Below, piece after piece: positions 39,411-49,553 of a DNA stretch of 64,000 nt; positions within the stretch are counted from its first letter, which is position 1, and every line of letters starts with the position of its first letter. A program made the position numbers and the translations under genes. A model generated the notes under the pieces. The model had not been told where the DNA came from. It worked only from the letters and a program-made list of their open reading frames with translations, and searched no databases. This DNA is from Vibrio mexicanus (lineage in GTDB: Bacteria > Pseudomonadota > Gammaproteobacteria > Enterobacterales > Vibrionaceae): positions 62,001 through 126,000 of the forward strand of contig NZ_JYJP01000109.1 of assembly GCF_001012815.1 (NCBI RefSeq), given 5' to 3'.

Positions 39411-40748
39411 ATGGAACGTTGGCAACACATTAAAAATGTCGTGGTATGTGGGCTCGGTATTACCGGGCTCTCTGTCGTTAAGCACCTCAAACGTTTAGAG
39501 TTACCCTTAAACATACGCGTTATTGATACTCGCGATAATCCTCCAGGAAAAGAATCTTTACCTGATGGCGTCGAGCTGTATTCAGGTAGCTGGAATACCC
39601 AGTGGCTAGAAGATGCGGATCTGGTGGTGACCAACCCTGGTATTGCTCTAGCGACGCCAGAGATTCAAACCGTTGTTAAAGCAGGAACAACTGTTGTGGG
39701 TGATATCGAGCTGTTCGCGTGGCAAGTCGATAAGCCAGTTATCGCAATCACAGGCTCGAATGGCAAAAGTACCGTTACCGATCTGACAGGTGTGGTTGCC
39801 AATGCGTGCGGTGTGAAGACTGCTATTGGCGGTAACATTGGTGTTCCGGCTTTAGATTTACTGGAGCAGGAAGTGGATCTTTACGTCTTGGAGCTGTCTA
39901 GCTTCCAACTTGAAACCACGTCTAGTTTGCCTCTTGTCGCCGCCGCATTTTTGAATCTTTCTGAAGACCACATGGATCGCTATGAAGGTATGGCGGATTA
40001 CCGTGAGGCGAAATTACGTATTTTTGAACATGCTTCTGCTTGCGTTGTGAACTTAGATGACAAGGCGACTTACCCTGATAGCAAGAACTTGAATCTTGTT
40101 GAATTTAGTGTCGAAAACGAAGCTCAGTTTGAGGTTATCACTAAGGATGGTGTTGAGTGGCTGAGTGACAACAAGTTACCTATACTCCCAACTTCGAAGT
40201 TATCTTTAGTTGGTCGCCACAATGTGGCGAATGCGCTTGTTGTGATTGCGCTTCTCAAGCAAGCGGGTATCGACTACCGCCAAGGCCTTGAAGCGCTTAC
40301 CTCATACACGGGTCTTACTCATCGCTGCCAAGTGGTAGCAGAAAAAGATGGTGTGAAATGGGTGAATGACTCAAAAGCGACCAACGTCGCGAGCACCTTA
40401 GCGGCTCTGTCTGGCTTAGAGTTAGAAGGCACCTTATATCTGCTTGTTGGTGGTGATGGCAAAGGTGCCGATTTCTCGGAACTTGCGCCAGCTCTGGGTA
40501 ACTTAAATGTTCAGCTTTGTTGCTATGGCGCGGATGGTAAGGAGTTTCTCTCTCTTCATCCATCAGCAAGATATTTCTCAACTATGCCCGAAGCGATTGA
40601 AGTTGTGAGTCCACAAACTCAGGCTGGCGATATGATTATGTTGTCACCGGCTTGTGCAAGCTTCGATCAGTTCCCGAACTTCATGCTAGAGGTGACGCGT
40701 TCACCGATATTGCCCGCCAGTATACTCAAAAATAGGGATCTTGAATGA
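39411..40748 (+). CDS. murD: UDP-MurNAc-L-alanine:D-glutamate ligase MurD
   Basis: 445-residue Mur ligase that adds D-glutamate to UDP-MurNAc-L-Ala. The N-terminal Rossmann-like domain shows VVCGLGITGLSVVKHL. The ATP loop is ITGSNGKSTVTDLTG. The central LELSSFQLETTSSL and C-terminal VNDSKATNVASTLAAL are MurD motifs. ATG 39411; the stop overlaps the ftsW start. Confidence 0.96.
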   Translation: MERWQHIKNVVVCGLGITGLSVVKHLKRLELPLNIRVIDTRDNPPGKESLPDGVELYSGSWNTQWLEDADLVVTNPGIALATPEIQTVVKAGTTVVGDIELFAWQVDKPVIAITGSNGKSTVTDLTGVVANACGVKTAIGGNIGVPALDLLEQEVDLYVLELSSFQLETTSSLPLVAAAFLNLSEDHMDRYEGMADYREAKLRIFEHASACVVNLDDKATYPDSKNLNLVEFSVENEAQFEVITKDGVEWLSDNKLPILPTSKLSLVGRHNVANALVVIALLKQAGIDYRQGLEALTSYTGLTHRCQVVAEKDGVKWVNDSKATNVASTLAALSGLELEGTLYLLVGGDGKGADFSELAPALGNLNVQLCCYGADGKEFLSLHPSARYFSTMPEAIEVVSPQTQAGDMIMLSPACASFDQFPNFMLEVTRSPILPASILKNRDLE

Positions 40749-41955
40749 GTTTACGTGGAATGCTCGGAGCGACAAAAGGTTGGTTTACCACTCACACGCC
40801 AGACGCGCTGTTCGATAGGCAGTTAGTATGGATATCACTAGGCCTGATGTTAATTGGTCTAGTGATGGTGACGTCTGCTTCGTTTCCTGTAAGTTCAAGG
40901 CTGACCGATCAGCCGTTTCACTTCATGTTTCGTCATGCGGTATTTTTAATTCTGTCACTGATGGTCTCGACAGCGGTTTTGCAAATCCCTTTGCAGCGTT
41001 GGTTACAGTACAGCTCTGTGCTCTTAGGTATCTCTTTTGTCTTGCTGATTGTCGTGTTAGTCGCGGGTAAATCAGTAAACGGTGCTTCGCGTTGGATCCC
41101 ACTAGGGCTGTTTAACCTCCAGCCTGCAGAAGTTGCCAAGCTTTCGCTGTTTATCTTCATGTCTGGCTATTTGGTCAGAAAACAAGATGAAGTGCGCTCA
41201 ACCTTCTTTGGCGGCTTCTTTAAGCCCATTGTGGTGTTCGGTGCATTGGCGATCTTGCTACTTGGTCAGCCGGATTTAGGAACCGTGATCGTTATGCTGG
41301 TGACGCTATTTGGCATGCTGTTTGTCGCAGGGGCTAAGCTCACACAGTTTATTGCCCTGATGGTGGCAGGAATCGTGGCCGTTATTGCATTGATTGCAGC
41401 AGAACCCTACCGTGTTCGTCGTGTGACCTCATTCCTTGACCCGTGGGAAGATCCATTTGGAAGCGGTTATCAGCTGACTCAATCCTTGATGGCTTTTGGC
41501 GTGGTGAGTGGTTTGGACAAGGTTTGGGTAACTCAATTCAAAAACTCGAATATCTCCCAGAAGCGCATACCGACTTTGTATTTGCCGTATTGGCCGAAGA
41601 GTTAGGCTTTGTCGGCGTCGTATTAGTTCTCATGCTGATCTTTAGCTTGGTGCTAAAAGCGGTCTTCATTGGTAAGAAAGCGTTCGAGCATGAACATAAC
41701 TTTGGCGGTTATCTTGCCTTTGGTATCGGTATTTGGTTTGCCTTCCAAACCTTGGTTAATGTGGGGGCGGCTGCGGGCATGGTCCCGACCAAAGGCTTAA
41801 CCTTACCTTTGATCAGTTATGGTGGTTCAAGTTTAATTATTATGGCAATTGCAGTATCCATTTTGCTGCGAATTGATCATGAATGTCGCCTTGATGGTGG
41901 CTCCCAGCAAGACGACATAGCAAAAGAAGAAATAGAGAACGATGAAAAAGAATAA
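40745..41955 (+). CDS. ftsW: Septal peptidoglycan glycosyltransferase FtsW (frameshifted)
   Basis: Polytopic SEDS-family glycosyltransferase that polymerises lipid II at the septum with FtsI; about 403 residues after repair. Conserved segments are GASRWIPLGLFNLQPAEVAK and QPDLGTVIVM. Near 41500 one C is missing from a CC pair in the middle of the gene; restoring it gives [20 protein letters not shown] and LEYLPEAHTDFVFAVLAEE, the hallmark SEDS region. Its tail overlaps murG by 14 bases. Confidence 0.94.
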
Positions 41956-43010
41956 GCGCTTAATGGTAATGGCTGGTGGTACGGGTGGACATGTTTTCCC
42001 CGGTTTGGCAGTTGCTAAGAAGCTTCAAGAGCAAGGATGGGAAATCCGCTGGTTGGGTACCGCTGATCGTATGGAAGCTGATTTAGTGCCTAAGCATGGC
42101 ATCGAAATCGACTTCATTAAAGTGAAGGGCCTACGAGGCCAAGGTGTGCTTAAGTTGTTAAAAGCACCGTTTCAGATCCTTAATGCAGTAAAGCAGGCGC
42201 GTGAGCATATGTTGCTTGGAAGCCGGATGTCGTTTTAGGGATGGGCGGTTACGTTAGCGGTCCTGGCGGAATAGCAGCTAAATCAATGGGTATTCCAGTG
42301 GTACTGCACGAGCAAAATGCGGTTGCGGGCTTAACTAACCAATGGTTGTCGAAAGTGGCTACCAAGGTGTTCCAAGCATTCTCTGGGGCGTTTTCTGATG
42401 CTGAAGTTGTGGGTAATCCAGTACGTGAAGACGTCACTCAAATTCCTGCACCACAAAATCGCCTAGCAAATCGCGAGGGTGATATTCAGATATTGGTAAT
42501 GGGCGGGAGCAAGGCGCGCAAATTTTAAATACGACCTTACCGCTTGCGTTATCCCAGTTAGGTGAAGGCTACCAAGTTGTTCATCAAGCGGGTAAGAACC
42601 GACAACAAGAAGTCGAACAAGCTTATCAGAGTGCCGGCGTTAAAAATGCTCAGGTTGTTGAGTTTATTGATGATGTTGCTCAAGCCTATGAACAGGCAGA
42701 TTTGCTAGTTTGTCGCTCTGGTGCTTTAACTGTATCAGAGGTATCAGCAGCGGGTGTCGCGGCTATTTTTATTCCTTTCATGCATAAAGATAGACAGCAG
42801 GCATTAAACGCCGACCATTTGGTTGAGTGTGGCGCGGCCAAAATGATTGAACAGCCGCAACTGACGGCGGATGGTTTAGCTGAGCAAATTTCAGAGCTGA
42901 CTAGAGAAAAAATTTTAGAAATGTCCATCGCAGCGCGTGAAGCGGCAAAACTCGATGCAGACATTAAAGTGGCTGAGGCAATTCAAAGTATTGCAGCCTC
43001 AGGCAAATAA
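41942..43010 (+). CDS. murG: UDP-GlcNAc:lipid I GlcNAc transferase MurG (two frameshifts)
   Basis: Peripheral inner-membrane glycosyltransferase that makes lipid II; about 356 residues after repair. Motifs are MAGGTGGHVFPGLAVA at the N-terminus, GYVSGPGGIAAKSMGIP, HEQNAVAGLTN and CRSGALTVSEVSAAG. The reading breaks twice. At 42214 one G is missing, and restoring it gives HMLAWKPDVVLGMGGYVSG. At 42510 one C is missing, and restoring it gives LVMGGSQGAQILNTTLP. This is the only gene in the window with two deletions. Confidence 0.94.
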
Positions 43011-43023
43011 AGAGACAAAGAAT

Positions 43024-44484
43024 ATGACAATAGAACATACACAAGACCTAGCTCAAATTCGCGCTATGGTTCCAGAAATGCGCCGTGTTAAGAGCATCCA
43101 CTTCATTGGTATTGGTGGTGCTGGAATGAGTGGTATTGCGGAAGTTCTGCTAAATGAAGGCTATCAAATCACGGGCTCAGATATTGCGGAAAACCCAGTT
43201 ACTCAGCGTTTAACTGAGAAAGGGGCGACGGTTTATATCGGCCACCAAGCGAGTAATGTGGCTAAAGCCAGCGTTGTTGTAGTCTCTACTGCCATTAATG
43301 AAGAAAACCCAGAGATTATTGCTGCGCGCGAAATGCGAGTGCCGATTGTGCGTCGTGCTGAGATGCTGGCAGAGCTGATGCGATTCAGACATGGAATCGC
43401 GGTTGCGGGTACTCATGGTAAGACAACCACTACGGCACTGGTCACTCAGATCTACTCAGAAGCAGGCCTTGATCCAACCTTCGTTAATGGCGGTCTTGTG
43501 AAAAGTGCGGGCACGAACGCGCGTTTAGGTTCAAGCCGAATCCTTATCGCAGAAGCCGATGAAAGTGATGCATCTTTCCTTCACCTGCAGCCAATGGTAA
43601 GTATTGTCACCAATATTGAAGCCGATCATATGGATACCTATGGCGGCGACTTTGAAACACTTAAACAGACATTCATCGACTTCTTACATAACTTGCCGTT
43701 TTACGGCCAAGCGATCTTATGTATTGATGATCCTGTGGTTCGAGAGTTGGCTCCAAAAGTAAGCCGTCAGGTGATCACTTATGGTTTCTCCGATGATGCC
43801 GATGTTCGAATTGAAAATTACCGACAAGAAGGCCAGCAAGGTAAATTCACCGTTGTACGTGAAGGTAAAGCCGATCTTGCGATCACTTTGAACATTCCGG
43901 GCCGTCATAACGCGCTTAATGCAGCAGCTGCAATTGCCGTGGCAACGGAAGATGATATTAGTGACGAAGCTATCATGAATGCCATGGTTGGCACTCAAGG
44001 CACAGGCCGACGCTTTGATCATCTTGGAGAGTTTGATACAGGTAATGGCAATGCGATGCTTGTTGATGATTATGGGCACCACCCGACAGAAGTGGACGTA
44101 ACCATACAAGCTGCTCGTAGCGGTTGGGCAGACAAACGACTAGTGATGATCTTCCAACCTCATCGTTACAGCCGTACACGCGATCTATACGATGATTTTG
44201 CCAATGTTCTCGATCAAGTTGATGTTTTAATCATGCTTGATGTGTACTCGGCGGGTGAGCAACCGATTGCGGGGGCAGATAGCCGCGCATTGTGCCGCAC
44301 CATTCGCAGCCGAGGACGTATCGATCCAATTTTTGTTGCTGAAAATGACACCTTACCTGCTGTTTTAGCTAATGTTTTACAAGATGGTGACCTAGTACTT
44401 ACTCAGGGCGCAGGCGATGTTGGTAAAGTGGCTAAGCAGCTTGCTGCTCTTGAGTTGAATATCAATAAAATGCAGCAAAACTAA
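43024..44484 (+). CDS. murC: UDP-MurNAc:L-alanine ligase MurC
   Basis: 486-residue Mur ligase that adds the first amino acid, L-alanine, to UDP-MurNAc. Start MTIEHTQDLAQIRAMVPEM with AAAGAG upstream; earlier in-frame codons belong to the murG tail. Motifs are HFIGIGGAGMSGIAEVLLNE, the ATP loop GTHGKTTTTAL and DDYGHHPTEVDVTIQAAR. In E. coli ddlB follows; here a 182-base gap with a promoter leads straight to ftsQ. Confidence 0.96.
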   Translation: MTIEHTQDLAQIRAMVPEMRRVKSIHFIGIGGAGMSGIAEVLLNEGYQITGSDIAENPVTQRLTEKGATVYIGHQASNVAKASVVVVSTAINEENPEIIAAREMRVPIVRRAEMLAELMRFRHGIAVAGTHGKTTTTALVTQIYSEAGLDPTFVNGGLVKSAGTNARLGSSRILIAEADESDASFLHLQPMVSIVTNIEADHMDTYGGDFETLKQTFIDFLHNLPFYGQAILCIDDPVVRELAPKVSRQVITYGFSDDADVRIENYRQEGQQGKFTVVREGKADLAITLNIPGRHNALNAAAAIAVATEDDISDEAIMNAMVGTQGTGRRFDHLGEFDTGNGNAMLVDDYGHHPTEVDVTIQAARSGWADKRLVMIFQPHRYSRTRDLYDDFANVLDQVDVLIMLDVYSAGEQPIAGADSRALCRTIRSRGRIDPIFVAENDTLPAVLANVLQDGDLVLTQGAGDVGKVAKQLAALELNINKMQQN

Positions 44485-44501
44485 TCGTTGGGGCTGAAAG
44501 T

Positions 44502-44536
44502 CGAAGTTTTGTTCAGAAAGGCGTTATCAAACTTCG
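44502..44536. repeat. Inverted repeat downstream of murC
   Basis: CGAAGTTT (44502-44509) and AAACTTCG (44529-44536) form an 8-bp stem with a 19-nt loop. There is no T-run, so a terminator role is unlikely; it could be a leader structure or a protein site. Confidence 0.4.
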
Positions 44537-44554
44537 ATTTATCACTTTCGCCAA

Positions 44555-44582
44555 TTGATACTTTTAGATAGCTCAGTATAAT
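44555..44582 (+). promoter_or_regulatory. Sigma-70 promoter for ftsQAZ
   Basis: TTGATA (44555) and a perfect TATAAT (44577) with a 16-bp spacer. The start would be near 44589, about 78 bases before ftsQ. It is one of the best promoter matches in the window. Confidence 0.7.
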
Positions 44583-44666
44583 CCGAGAGTTAAAGTGAGT
44601 ACTTTTACGCTTTATTTTGAAGAGACATGGAAAGAGATTGCAAGCTACGTGCAAGGATAACGGACT

Positions 44667-45457
44667 TTGATTAAAAGTACTTTAGAACAAGGTCTCCGTA
44701 TTCCCCATCTTCCAAAGCTAAAACAGCACGCTTCCGGCGGCATGTTTTTACTTTTGGTTATTGTGCTTGTCGGCTCTCTTCTTCACTCTACGTTATCGTG
44801 GATGTGGGATGATGAACGACTTCCTCTCTCCAAAATTGTATTGCAAGGTGACTTGCAATACGTATCGGCTCAAGACGTACAAAATGCTTTTGCCCAGCTC
44901 GATTATATTGGGACGTTTATGTCTCAAGACGTTAATGCTTTGCAAGAGCGTGTTGAAGAGATCCCTTGGGTTTCGAATGCATCGATTCGTAAGCAGTGGC
45001 CCGATACTGTAAAAGTTTACTTAACAGAATTTAAAGCAGAAGCCATTTGGAATGGGATCAGCCTGTTAAATGAAACAGGTGTGATTTTTGATGGTGATGT
45101 TGGTCAGCTACGAGAAGAGCGAATAAAGCTCTACGGGCCAGAGGGCAGTAATACCGAAGTGCTTTCTGTGTGGCGTGATATCTCCCCCAGGTTTGAAGAC
45201 CTAGGACTGTCGATCAATACGCTACTCCTAAATGAGCGAAGAGCTTGGCAAATAATTTTAGACAATGGCATGCGCTTGAATTAGGCAAAGAGTCATTGCA
45301 TCAGCGAATTGAGCGCTTTATCTCGTTGTACAAGAACTTAGGCACTGATGTCGATAGGGTTAGCTATATTGATCTTAGATACGACACTGGCGCCGCGGTA
45401 GGTTGGTTTCCAGAACAAGAGTTAGGACAAGAAAATACAGATGACGAAGATCGCTGA
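44667..45457 (+). CDS. ftsQ: Cell division protein FtsQ (frameshifted near end)
   Basis: Bitopic divisome scaffold protein; about 263 residues after repair. The start is TTG 44667 with AAGGA nine bases upstream. One membrane helix (about residues 26-44, GGMFLLLVIVLVGSLLH) is followed by the periplasmic POTRA domain (SKIVLQGDLQYVSAQDVQNA) and the beta domain that contacts FtsBL. At 45278 one G of a GG pair is missing; restoring it gives MRLELGKESLHQRIERFISL and the normal C-terminus. It overlaps ftsA by 17 bases. Confidence 0.92.
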
Positions 45458-46702
45458 TGACAATATTATTGTAGGTCTTGATATCGGGACAGCGACAGTA
45501 TCCGCTTTAGTCGGTGAAATCTTACCAGATGGCCAAATTAACATCATCGGCGCAGGTACCAGTCCTCTCGTGGGATGGATAAAGGCGGCGTTAATGATTT
45601 AGAGTCGGTAGTGAAATCTGTACAGCGTGCTATCGATCAGGCTGAGCTTATGGCGGAATGCCAGATCAGTAGCGTGTTCATTTCTTTATCTGGTAAACAT
45701 ATCGCAAGCCGAATCGAAAAAGGCATGGGAACTATCTCCGATGAAGAAGTTTCCCAAGATGATATGGATAGAGCGATTCATACCGCAAAATCTATCAAGA
45801 TTGGTGACGAGCAAAAAATTCTGCACGTTATCCCTCAAGAATTTACAATTGATTACCAAGAGGGCATTAAAAACCCGCTTGGTTTATCAGGTGTGCGTAT
45901 GGAAGTTAGCGTACACTTAATTTCTTGTCATAATGATATGGCGAGAAATATTATCAAAGCCGTTGAACGCTGTGGCCTTAAGGTTGAACAGTTGGTGTAC
46001 TCTGGATTGGCTGCAAGTAATGCGGTCATTACAGAAGATGAGCGAGAGCTTGGTGTGTGTGTTGTCGACATCGGTGCAGGTACGATGGATGTATCTATCT
46101 GGACAGGTGGTGCCTTAAGACATACCGAAGTCTTCTCTTATGCTGGCAATGCAGTAACAAGTGATATTGCATTTGCGTTTGGCACACCAGTAAGCGACGC
46201 TGAAGAGATTAAAGTCAAATATGGCTGTGCTCTTAGTGAGCTAGTCAGTAAGGATGACACGGTTAACGTTCCTAGTGTCGGAGGTCGACCATCCCGCAGT
46301 TTGCAAAGACAAACCTTGTCGGAAGTGATTGAACCTCGTTACACTGAATTAATGGGGCTCGTTAACCAAACTATCGACACTACACAAGAAAAGTTGCGTG
46401 AAGAGGGCATTAAGCACCACTTAGCGGCCGGAGTCGTACTCACAGGCGGCGCAGCACAGATTGAAGGGTTGGTAGAGTGTGCGGAGCGTGTGTTCCGCAA
46501 CCAAGTTCGAGTCGGCAAGCCTCTTGAGGTGAGCGGACTAACAGATTACGTAAAAGAGCCGTATCATTCTACGGCGGTTGGTTTACTTCATTACGCAAAA
46601 GATAGTCATATTAATGACGAGACTGATTACAATGAGCCTAAGCGCCAGTCAGTAACGTCATTATTTGGTCGTTTGCGTAACTGGATACAAAAAGAGTTTT
46701 AA
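45441..46702 (+). CDS. ftsA: Cell division protein FtsA (frameshifted near start)
   Basis: Actin-like ATPase that tethers FtsZ to the membrane; about 420 residues after repair. The true start is ATG 45441 (MTKIADDNIIVGLDIGTATV), which carries the phosphate-1 loop. At 45566 one T is missing from a TT pair; without it the frame ends after 54 codons. Restoring it gives GAGTSPSRGMDKGGVNDLES. Phosphate-2 VVDIGAGTMDVSIW and adenosine VLTGGAAQIEGL motifs follow. The C-terminal amphipathic helix SLFGRLRNWIQKEF is the membrane-binding sequence. Confidence 0.95.
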
Positions 46703-46732
46703 CCTGAGTAGCAGGAAAAACGGAGATAACAC

Positions 46733-47956
46733 ATGTTTGAACCGATGATGGAAATGTCTGACGATGCAGTAATCAAAGTCGTTGGGGTTGGTGGCGGTGG
46801 TGGTAACGCCGTTGAGCACATGGTACGTGAATCCATCGAAGGCGTGGAATTCATCAGTGTCAATACGGACGCACAAGCTCTACGCAAAACAAGCGTTAGC
46901 AGTGTAATCCAGATTGGTGGTGACATCACAAAAGGTCTCGGTGCGGGTGCAAACCCTCAGGTTGGACGTGATGCTGCTCTAGAAGATAGAGAAAGAATTA
47001 AAGAAGTTCTTACTGGTGCCGATATGGTATTTATCGCAGCTGGTATGGGCGGTGGTACAGGAACAGGTGCAGCTCCAGTTATTGCTGAAGTTGCAAAGGA
47101 GCTTGGTGTTCTGACTGTTGCTGTAGTAACCAAACCATTTAGCTTCGAAGGGAAGAAGCGTTTGGCGTTTGCTGAACAAGGGATTGAAGAGCTTTCTAAG
47201 CATGTTGACTCTTTGATTACGATTCCTAACGAGAAGCTTCTTAAAGTGCTTGGCCGTGGCGTAACGCTACTGGAAGCCTTTGCTAGCGCGAATGATGTGC
47301 TTAAGAACGCAGTACAAGGTATTGCTGAGCTAATCACACGCCCTGGTATGATCAACGTCGACTTTGCGGATGTTAGAACCGTAATGTCGGAAATGGGTCA
47401 TGCAATGATGGGTAGTGGTGTGGCAAAAGGCGAAGATCGTGCTGAAGAAGCGGCAGAAACGGCAATTTCTAGCCCGTTACTTGAAGATATCGATCTTGCC
47501 GGAGCTCGAGGCGTGCTGGTTAACATCACTGCTGGTTTGGATATGCGTCTAGACGAATTCGAAACAGTGGGTAATACCGTTAAGGCATTTGCTTCAGACA
47601 ATGCTACAGTTGTAATTGGTACATCGTTAGACCCTGATATGACAGAAGAAATCCGCGTAACGGTTGTTGCGACGGGTATCGGTAACGAGAAGAAGCCAGA
47701 CATTACGTTGGTTGCAGGTGGTAAAGCGAAAGTAGCCCCTGCTGCACAGCCTCAAACACAGGCTACGCAACCAGCAGCGAAAGTGGAAGAAAAGCAGGCA
47801 CAACCTTTGCAAGAAAAACCACAAGTAACTGCTCAGCCAACGGCTCCTGTGACTAAACCAGCTCCAACTGCTGGTGGTCAAGGCCAGAGTACTGCGCCGA
47901 AAGAGAAAGAAGGCTACTTGGATATTCCGGCATTCTTGCGTCGTCAGGCTGATTAA
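46733..47956 (+). CDS. ftsZ: Cell division GTPase FtsZ
   Basis: 407-residue tubulin homologue that forms the Z ring. The tubulin signature GGGTGTG is at residues 106-112. The GTPase core ends near residue 318. It is followed by a linker rich in Ala, Gln, Pro and Thr (about 330-390) and the conserved C-terminal peptide YLDIPAFLRRQAD, which binds FtsA and ZipA. ATG 46733 has GGAG upstream, 30 bases after ftsA. Confidence 0.97.
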   Translation: MFEPMMEMSDDAVIKVVGVGGGGGNAVEHMVRESIEGVEFISVNTDAQALRKTSVSSVIQIGGDITKGLGAGANPQVGRDAALEDRERIKEVLTGADMVFIAAGMGGGTGTGAAPVIAEVAKELGVLTVAVVTKPFSFEGKKRLAFAEQGIEELSKHVDSLITIPNEKLLKVLGRGVTLLEAFASANDVLKNAVQGIAELITRPGMINVDFADVRTVMSEMGHAMMGSGVAKGEDRAEEAAETAISSPLLEDIDLAGARGVLVNITAGLDMRLDEFETVGNTVKAFASDNATVVIGTSLDPDMTEEIRVTVVATGIGNEKKPDITLVAGGKAKVAPAAQPQTQATQPAAKVEEKQAQPLQEKPQVTAQPTAPVTKPAPTAGGQGQSTAPKEKEGYLDIPAFLRRQAD

Positions 47957-47969
47957 TAAAACGCCATAA

Positions 47970-47997
47970 TTTGACAGTGTTCAAAATTGTGGTACGA
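47970..47997 (+). promoter_or_regulatory. Sigma-70 promoter for lpxC
   Basis: Perfect -35 TTGACA (47970) and TACGAT (47992) with a 16-bp spacer in the ftsZ-lpxC gap. E. coli lpxC likewise has its own promoter in this gap. Confidence 0.6.
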
Positions 47998-48055
47998 TTC
48001 TTGGTCGAAAATTACATCGGCCGAGTTTTGTGGCACTGATATTGAGGCATTATAG

Positions 48056-48973
48056 ATGATCAGACAACGTACTCTGAAAGAGATAGTGAAAACAACTGGT
48101 GTGGGTCTCCATTCTGGTCGTAAAGTAACACTGACTCTTCGACCTGCTGCTGCAAACACAGGTATCGTATATCGTCGCACCGATGTAAACCCGCCTGTAG
48201 ACTTTCCTGCAGACCCTGAGTCTGTACGCGACACTATGTTGTGTACAGCGCTTGTTAACGATGAAGGTGTTCGTATCTCGACGGTAGAGCACTTGAACGC
48301 GGCATTGGCGGGTATGGGTATCGACAACATTATTGTTGAAGTCGATGCTCCGGAAATTCCAATTATGGACGGTAGCGCAAGCCCATTCGTGTACTTGCTA
48401 CAACAAGCAGGTATCGAAACATTGAATGCACCGAAACGATTCATTCGAATCAAGAAGCCTGTACGCTTCGAAGACGGTGACAAATGGGCTGAGTTTGTTC
48501 CTTTCAATGGCTTTAGAATGGACTTCGAAATTGAGTTCAATCACCCAGCAATTGATGGCGATGAACAGCACCTGCGATTTGATTTCTCATCGCAAGGTTT
48601 TGTGAAAGAGATTTCTCGCGCTCGTACTTTCGGTTTCATGCGTGACATTGAATACTTACAGTCTCAAAACCTATGTTTAGGCGGAAGCTTTGATTGTGCA
48701 ATTGTACTGGATGAGTATCGCATTCTTAACGAAGAAGGCCTTCGTTTCGAGAACGAATTCGTTACACACAAAGTACTTGATGCAATTGGCGACCTATACA
48801 TGTGTGGTCATGCAATCATTGGTGAGTTCCGTGCTTTCAAATCAGGCCACGGCTTGAACAACCAACTTCTTCGCGCAGTACTTGCTGACCAAGAAGCTTG
48901 GGAATGGGCAACCTTTGAAGAAGAAGTCGGCTCTCCTGTTGCTTTTGCGGAACCTAACATGGTGTTAGCGTAA
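48056..48973 (+). CDS. lpxC: UDP-3-O-acyl-N-acetylglucosamine deacetylase LpxC
   Basis: 305-residue zinc enzyme catalysing the committed step of lipid A synthesis. Zinc and catalytic motifs are STVEHLNAALAGMGIDN, EFVTHKVLDAIGDL and FKSGHGLNNQLLRAV. Length equals E. coli LpxC. The C-terminus ends FAEPNMVLA. In E. coli this end is the FtsH degradation signal; here it is similarly hydrophobic, so the same control is plausible. Confidence 0.97.
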   Translation: MIRQRTLKEIVKTTGVGLHSGRKVTLTLRPAAANTGIVYRRTDVNPPVDFPADPESVRDTMLCTALVNDEGVRISTVEHLNAALAGMGIDNIIVEVDAPEIPIMDGSASPFVYLLQQAGIETLNAPKRFIRIKKPVRFEDGDKWAEFVPFNGFRMDFEIEFNHPAIDGDEQHLRFDFSSQGFVKEISRARTFGFMRDIEYLQSQNLCLGGSFDCAIVLDEYRILNEEGLRFENEFVTHKVLDAIGDLYMCGHAIIGEFRAFKSGHGLNNQLLRAVLADQEAWEWATFEEEVGSPVAFAEPNMVLA

Positions 48974-48995
48974 GACAACGTTTAGAACAGAATTT

Positions 48996-49026
48996 AAAAG
49001 GCTAGGTGAAAACCTAGCCTTTTTTG
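48996..49026 (+). terminator. Rho-independent terminator after lpxC
   Basis: 12-bp perfect stem AAAAGGCTAGGT (48996-49007) with complement at 49012-49023, GAAA loop, T-run. It ends the division cluster. Confidence 0.9.
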
Positions 49027-49091
49027 TATCTGTCGCTTTTTCTGTATCTGCAGTTCAGGCCCTACTTAATGTTCCAAACAGCTAGCGTTGT

Positions 49092-49553
49092 TTACTGGCT
49101 TTTATCGGCAAGTTTGGCTAATCGTTCTAAACGCGCTTTCACTTTTGGAGGCGCAGCGGTCGCGGCCATCAATAGTGCCTCAGCAGCGTTATGAGAAATA
49201 GGTGGCCGAGCAGGGGCACTTGGTTTATCTGCGTGATTAGAGGTATTTCTATAAAGTTCGGGATTAACCTTGAGCTCGATTGAAATCAGACGAGCGTAGC
49301 CTTTGCTGCGTAACTGGTTCAGTATATTCAGTCGGTCGTAGTCGAGCTTCATTTTAAGGCTAGCGTTTGCCACTTCGATGATTAGGTGACTGCCTCGCAC
49401 ATTCGCAACCCGGCAATGTTCAAGGGCACTCTTGGGCAAAATTGCCTGCAAGGCGTTACCAATCTCTAAAACCTCTTTCGCATGCTCTTGGATTTGAGAC
49501 AGTTTAGAGTCAGAGATAAGCTCTTTGGTTAAGGTAGGTCTATGGTCTCTCAT
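49092..49553 (-). CDS. dciA: DciA family helicase-loader protein (DUF721)
   Basis: 153-residue DUF721 protein. I start it at MRDHRPTLTKELISDSKLSQ (49553), where family resemblance begins, rather than at the longer upstream frame. The N-terminal domain (about 1-110, KH-like fold) contains LEIGNALQAILPKSALEHCRVANVRG. The C-terminal tail (about 111-153) is rich in Pro, Ala and Lys and probably disordered. DciA is the ancestral bacterial factor that loads the replicative helicase DnaB in species lacking DnaC, as shown for Vibrio cholerae. It is divergent from secA. No clear ribosome-binding site is visible. Confidence 0.85.
   Translation of the reverse strand: MRDHRPTLTKELISDSKLSQIQEHAKEVLEIGNALQAILPKSALEHCRVANVRGSHLIIEVANASLKMKLDYDRLNILNQLRSKGYARLISIELKVNPELYRNTSNHADKPSAPARPPISHNAAEALLMAATAAPPKVKARLERLAKLADKSQ

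Noticed and set aside
46957..48540. Long open frames antisense to ftsZ and lpxC
   Set aside because: They mirror the codon pattern of the sense genes, have no ribosome-binding sites and no recognisable protein features.
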